This document shows positions 61,592 through 64,000 of a stretch of 64,000 nucleotides of DNA, in pieces. Made by a program: the position numbers and the translations under genes. The first letter of the stretch is position 1; each line of letters begins with the position of its first letter. The notes under the pieces are model-generated. The model was not told where the DNA came from and did not search any database. It saw nothing but the letters and a program-made list of their open reading frames with translations. The DNA is from Methylotuvimicrobium buryatense 5G (GTDB lineage: Bacteria; Pseudomonadota; Gammaproteobacteria; Methylococcales; Methylomonadaceae), in NCBI RefSeq assembly GCF_000341735.1, contig NZ_KB455575.1:526718-590717 (forward strand), in the 5' to 3' direction.

Positions 61592-62151
61592 AAGCCGGAT
61601 TGCGGGTCATAAAATTCGGCGGTAGTCTTGAATGCAGCGGTACTTTAAAATCGTGTATGGACAAAGCGGCTGCTTTCTACCGGGAAGGATGTGTTTGGGT
61701 TCCCGGCGGCGGCGATTTTGCCGAACAAGTGCGTCAGGCTCAACAGCGTTGGCATTTCGATGATATTACCGCGCACGCAATGGCTCTTTTGGCGATGCGG
61801 CAGATGGCCTTGCTAATGCATTCGATGCATCGCGATTGTGTATTGGCTGGGTCGATTGCCGATACTGTTCGGCAGCTCGATCTAGGAAAATCGGTCATTT
61901 GGTCACCCGATGTCAATGAACTTAATCAAGCCGGTGTCCCCGCAAGTTGGGAAGTAACTTCCGACAGTCTTGCCGCTTGGCTCGCAGTTAGACTCGGTGC
62001 CGATGAATTAATTTTGATCAAGTCGGCTGAAATTCCGCAAGCCGCTGATGTAAACAAACTTGCGGAATTAGGGATTGTCGATCGGGCTTTTCCTGTAGTT
62101 ACCGAAAATGCCCGATTTAAAATAAGCGTCGTTAATAAAGATAAGTTCTGA
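61588..62151 (+). CDS. Amino-acid-kinase family protein, MfnE-like
   Basis: The 187-residue product has an N-terminal VIKFGGSLE (phosphate-binding), VPGGGDFAEQVRQ near residue 43, SPDVNELNQAGVPASWEVTSDSLAAW (given in part: WEVTSDSLAAWLA) near residue 125 and LILIKSAEI near residue 150. This compact form fits the MfnE-type kinases that act on an aminomethylfuran phosphate in methanofuran synthesis, known in methanogens and with homologues in methylotrophs. Coupling to pabB by a four-base overlap fits synthesis of C1 carrier cofactors. The exact substrate is inferred, not shown. Confidence 0.65.
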   Translation: MKAGLRVIKFGGSLECSGTLKSCMDKAAAFYREGCVWVPGGGDFAEQVRQAQQRWHFDDITAHAMALLAMRQMALLMHSMHRDCVLAGSIADTVRQLDLGKSVIWSPDVNELNQAGVPASWEVTSDSLAAWLAVRLGADELILIKSAEIPQAADVNKLAELGIVDRAFPVVTENARFKISVVNKDKF

Positions 62152-62825
62152 TGGCAGATAACAATTTAACCCGAAAAACGCTCAATTCGGTCGGACGTTT
62201 GGTGAGCAAATTAGCCCGTCAAGCCTATTATCAGGCCAAGGAGTCGATGGGGCATCCGAAACGGGATATGGTGGTGAGGCATGTCGAACAAGCCTGCAGC
62301 AGTTTGCAAGAAACCAAAATTCATTTCGAAAGTGCTTTGGATCGATTTAAAACGATTGTCGTCGTTGACGATTCGACGCTCGAAACCAAATATCGCTTAT
62401 TGCAGCAACAATACGATTTCTGTAAGGCGAAGGCAGATGAGGTCGGTTGCCGCGTTCGCGCGATCGAAGAAGTCACCGGTGCGTTGTTTGCAGAATGGGA
62501 AGCCGAAATAGACGAGTATAGTAATCGCTCGTTGAAGACCAAAAGTCGGCAGCAATTAAGGCAATCCCAGCAGCATTACGCTAAATTAATCAAAACGATG
62601 CACAGAGCCGAAAGTAAAATCAACCCGGTTTTGGCGGCATTCAAGGATCAGGTATTGTTTTTGAAGCACAATCTCAACGCGCAAGCGATTGCCGCGATCG
62701 AGCATGAGTTCATCGAAATCAGCATGGATATGACGCAGTTGGTTCAAGCGATGGAGCAGACCATTTTCGAAGCGAACCGCTTTATCGCCGGTTTGGTCGA
62801 GCAAAAAGCCTTGCCCGCAGCTTGA
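62151..62825 (+). CDS. DUF2959-family helical protein
   Basis: The 224-residue product matches my memory of the DUF2959 family, whose function is unknown. It is almost wholly helical and coiled-coil-like, with the family segments KRDMVVRHVEQACSSLQET, ALDRFKTIVVV, LFAEWEAEIDEYSNRSL and VLAAFKDQVLFLKHNLNAQA. No signal peptide or membrane helix is visible. The ATG overlaps the kinase stop (TGATG), so pabB, kinase and this gene are one operon. Confidence 0.75.
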   Translation: MADNNLTRKTLNSVGRLVSKLARQAYYQAKESMGHPKRDMVVRHVEQACSSLQETKIHFESALDRFKTIVVVDDSTLETKYRLLQQQYDFCKAKADEVGCRVRAIEEVTGALFAEWEAEIDEYSNRSLKTKSRQQLRQSQQHYAKLIKTMHRAESKINPVLAAFKDQVLFLKHNLNAQAIAAIEHEFIEISMDMTQLVQAMEQTIFEANRFIAGLVEQKALPAA

Positions 62826-62914
62826 AATGGGGTCATTAAACAGCAAAGAGTCTGTTCGTCGAGTCGCTTAACAACCTAGGGTAAGGGGCCGCGAAGCTTT
62901 CTCTGCGCTAATTC

Positions 62915-62948
62915 GCAGGGGCGGATCGATGGTACAAATCCGCCCTGC
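62915..62948. repeat. Hairpin between convergent genes
   Basis: GCAGGGGCGGAT and ATCCGCCCTGC form an 11-bp stem with one bulge around a short loop. It lies between the ends of two convergent genes and could stop transcription or protect 3' ends in both directions, though no U-run follows. Confidence 0.55.
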
Positions 62949-62968
62949 ATGTTTCTCTCTTAGGGCTT

Positions 62969-63388
62969 TTACAATTTGTAAAGAACGTCGTTCGCTTTAT
63001 CTCTTTGGTCGGGTTTAATGTGTCGGTCTTGTTCGCGGCGTTCCCTTGCATATTTGTCGATCATTTCTTCCCAGGAGCTATATTGCTGGTATTCCCTGAA
63101 ACCTTGGTTTTTACGTTGCTGATAAATCTCCCGGCCTGTTTCAATGACTTCGTCCGGATTTTTGCCGTCGACTTGAGACAGAAATTCAGCGGTGTCTTTG
63201 TAGGCGTCACGAATGGTCCAGAACGAGATTTCGAATTCAATTCGTTTTTCCGGGGGCAAGCGTTCCTTTAGCATTTTGACCGACCGGTAAGCGGTGCTGC
63301 TGCTTCGCCCGTTAATTTGTTCCGATCTACCGCAGGCGGTTAGCGATAAAGTCAATACGGAGAGCAAAAGGGCTGATAGAATCCTCAT
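62969..63388 (-). CDS. Small putative lipoprotein, unknown
   Basis: The 139-residue product has a lipoprotein signal peptide with lipobox LTAC (Cys about 19). The mature part is highly charged and helical, with repeated Glu/Lys/Arg and aromatic residues (FEISFWTIRDAYKDTAEFL, YQQRKNQGFREYQQY). It resembles small DUF6694-like lipoproteins, but I do not assign it. It stands alone, divergent from the GTPase gene at 63546. Confidence 0.7.
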   Translation of the reverse strand: MRILSALLLSVLTLSLTACGRSEQINGRSSSTAYRSVKMLKERLPPEKRIEFEISFWTIRDAYKDTAEFLSQVDGKNPDEVIETGREIYQQRKNQGFREYQQYSSWEEMIDKYARERREQDRHIKPDQRDKANDVLYKL

Positions 63389-63545
63389 AGGGTTAACCTC
63401 AATCGTTATAGTGTCTGGTGTACTATTCTTATAATAATGTTAATTAGCTAATTAATTTTTCGGAAACTCCATTTTCCTGTTCGGTGTCCGCTGTGAAGTC
63501 GAACACTCCAATTACTTGGCGATTATAAACCTAAGCCACATCAAT

Positions 63546-64000
63546 ATGCTGGAATTTATTCAATTACTAAAGCAACGCTATCAAACGGTTTCTTCGCATA
63601 CCGCTAACGATGCGGTCAAGGCAGTGTATCAGCAACGCATCGATCGGCAAATTTTGGCCGAAGCATCGATTCGTAAGGCCGATATGCATAAACGGTTTAC
63701 TTTTCAACCCTTACAAGTGGCCGTAGTTGGTCCGACGCAAGCCGGAAAAAGTACCTTGGTCAATCTATTGCTGAACAGCTCTCAGGCTGGTGTGAGTCCG
63801 TTGGCCGGATTTACCGTGCATGCGCAAGGTTTTTGTAATGCGGTCAAACTTGAAGACTGCGAAAATGTGCAGCATTTCTTTGGACGTTTTCAACAAGTGC
63901 GCCAAGACGAATTACGTAAGGACAGGCTCGAGTGTTATGCCTTGACCGAGAACATAGGGTCATCCGATTTATTGCCCGAGTGCTTGGTTTGGGATACCCC
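63546..64000 (+). CDS. P-loop GTPase, 5' part only (cut by window end)
   Basis: The frame opens at 63546 and runs to the window edge (151 codons). A helical N-terminus (about 1-55) is followed by the P-loop VVGPTQAGKSTLVN near residue 62 and a threonine-containing switch-like PLAGFTVHAQGF near 87. The last residues, CLVWDTP, are the start of a Walker B/DTP-type G3 motif. This is the layout of dynamin-like or Era-like GTPases of unknown role. The rest of the gene lies outside the window. Confidence 0.75.
   Translation, partial: MLEFIQLLKQRYQTVSSHTANDAVKAVYQQRIDRQILAEASIRKADMHKRFTFQPLQVAVVGPTQAGKSTLVNLLLNSSQAGVSPLAGFTVHAQGFCNAVKLEDCENVQHFFGRFQQVRQDELRKDRLECYALTENIGSSDLLPECLVWDT

Overview
The window looks like the chromosome of a gammaproteobacterium, most likely a type I methanotroph of the Methylomicrobium/Methylotuvimicrobium kind. 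This is inference from gene content: the purH-fis-dusB-prmA-accCB-aroQ-dsbD-cutA-fxsA order, an NrtABC/Nas nitrate assimilation operon, a pabB gene coupled to an MfnE-like kinase, and many REP/MITE-like intergenic repeats. No methane monooxygenase, rRNA, tRNA, CRISPR array or transposase gene is visible.

Layout. 1-3.9 kb: poor-coding DNA with two broken lipid-transport genes (mlaA, mlaC, minus strand) and hairpin repeats; many of the breaks may be indel errors. 3.9-7 kb: orphan ParA ATPase, CYTH-CHAD protein and SixA phosphatase. 7-14.6 kb: pstS-pstC-pstA-pstB-phoU high-affinity phosphate uptake; a three-repeat Pho box overlaps the end of sixA, and a repeat element lies between it and pstS. 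14.9-20.4 kb: Uma2-fold protein, purD, purH, fis, dusB. 21-30.3 kb (minus): a two-gene cysteine-rich unknown module, rlmI, a zinc-ribbon membrane protein, prmA, accC, accB, aroQ, a TlpA-like thioredoxin, dsbD with a doubled N-terminal domain, cutA. 30.5-33.5 kb: fxsA, a DUF2892 protein, uvrD.

34-45 kb (minus): a barnase-like secreted RNase with its barstar inhibitor, then nitrate assimilation. Transcription order is nrtA, nrtB, nrtCD fusion, a porin, an NAD(P)H/FAD oxidoreductase and the molybdenum nitrate reductase. The leader of nrtA carries a sigma-54 type promoter, two small hexaloop hairpins of the ANTAR-target kind and an intrinsic terminator, so nitrogen limitation (NtrC) and nitrate/nitrite (NasT-type antitermination) can both be predicted to act. 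The block lies between two direct repeats of about 160 bp.

45.5-52.1 kb: signalling genes (diguanylate cyclase; REC-PAS-PAS-GGDEF-EAL protein; hybrid PhnD-like sensor kinase). 52.5-57.4 kb: cysM, a YdbH-like intermembrane protein, a fused YnbE/YdbL-like lipoprotein, rlmD. 57.5-64 kb: a pRiA4b ORF-3 family protein, an L,D-transpeptidase, truA, pabB, an MfnE-like kinase, a DUF2959 protein, a small lipoprotein and the start of a P-loop GTPase cut by the window end.

The most distinctive feature is a set of dispersed, palindromic, MITE-like intergenic elements (called A-E here). At least four outer frames with different ends (A-D) carry a related core reading about GCCGTGAATACGTCCATG, and some also carry an exchangeable inner hairpin. 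They often begin or end within a few bases of a stop codon. A second repeat system pairs GGTGAAA-type tandem units with CACTATT heptamers in the gaps before pstC and the L,D-transpeptidase gene.
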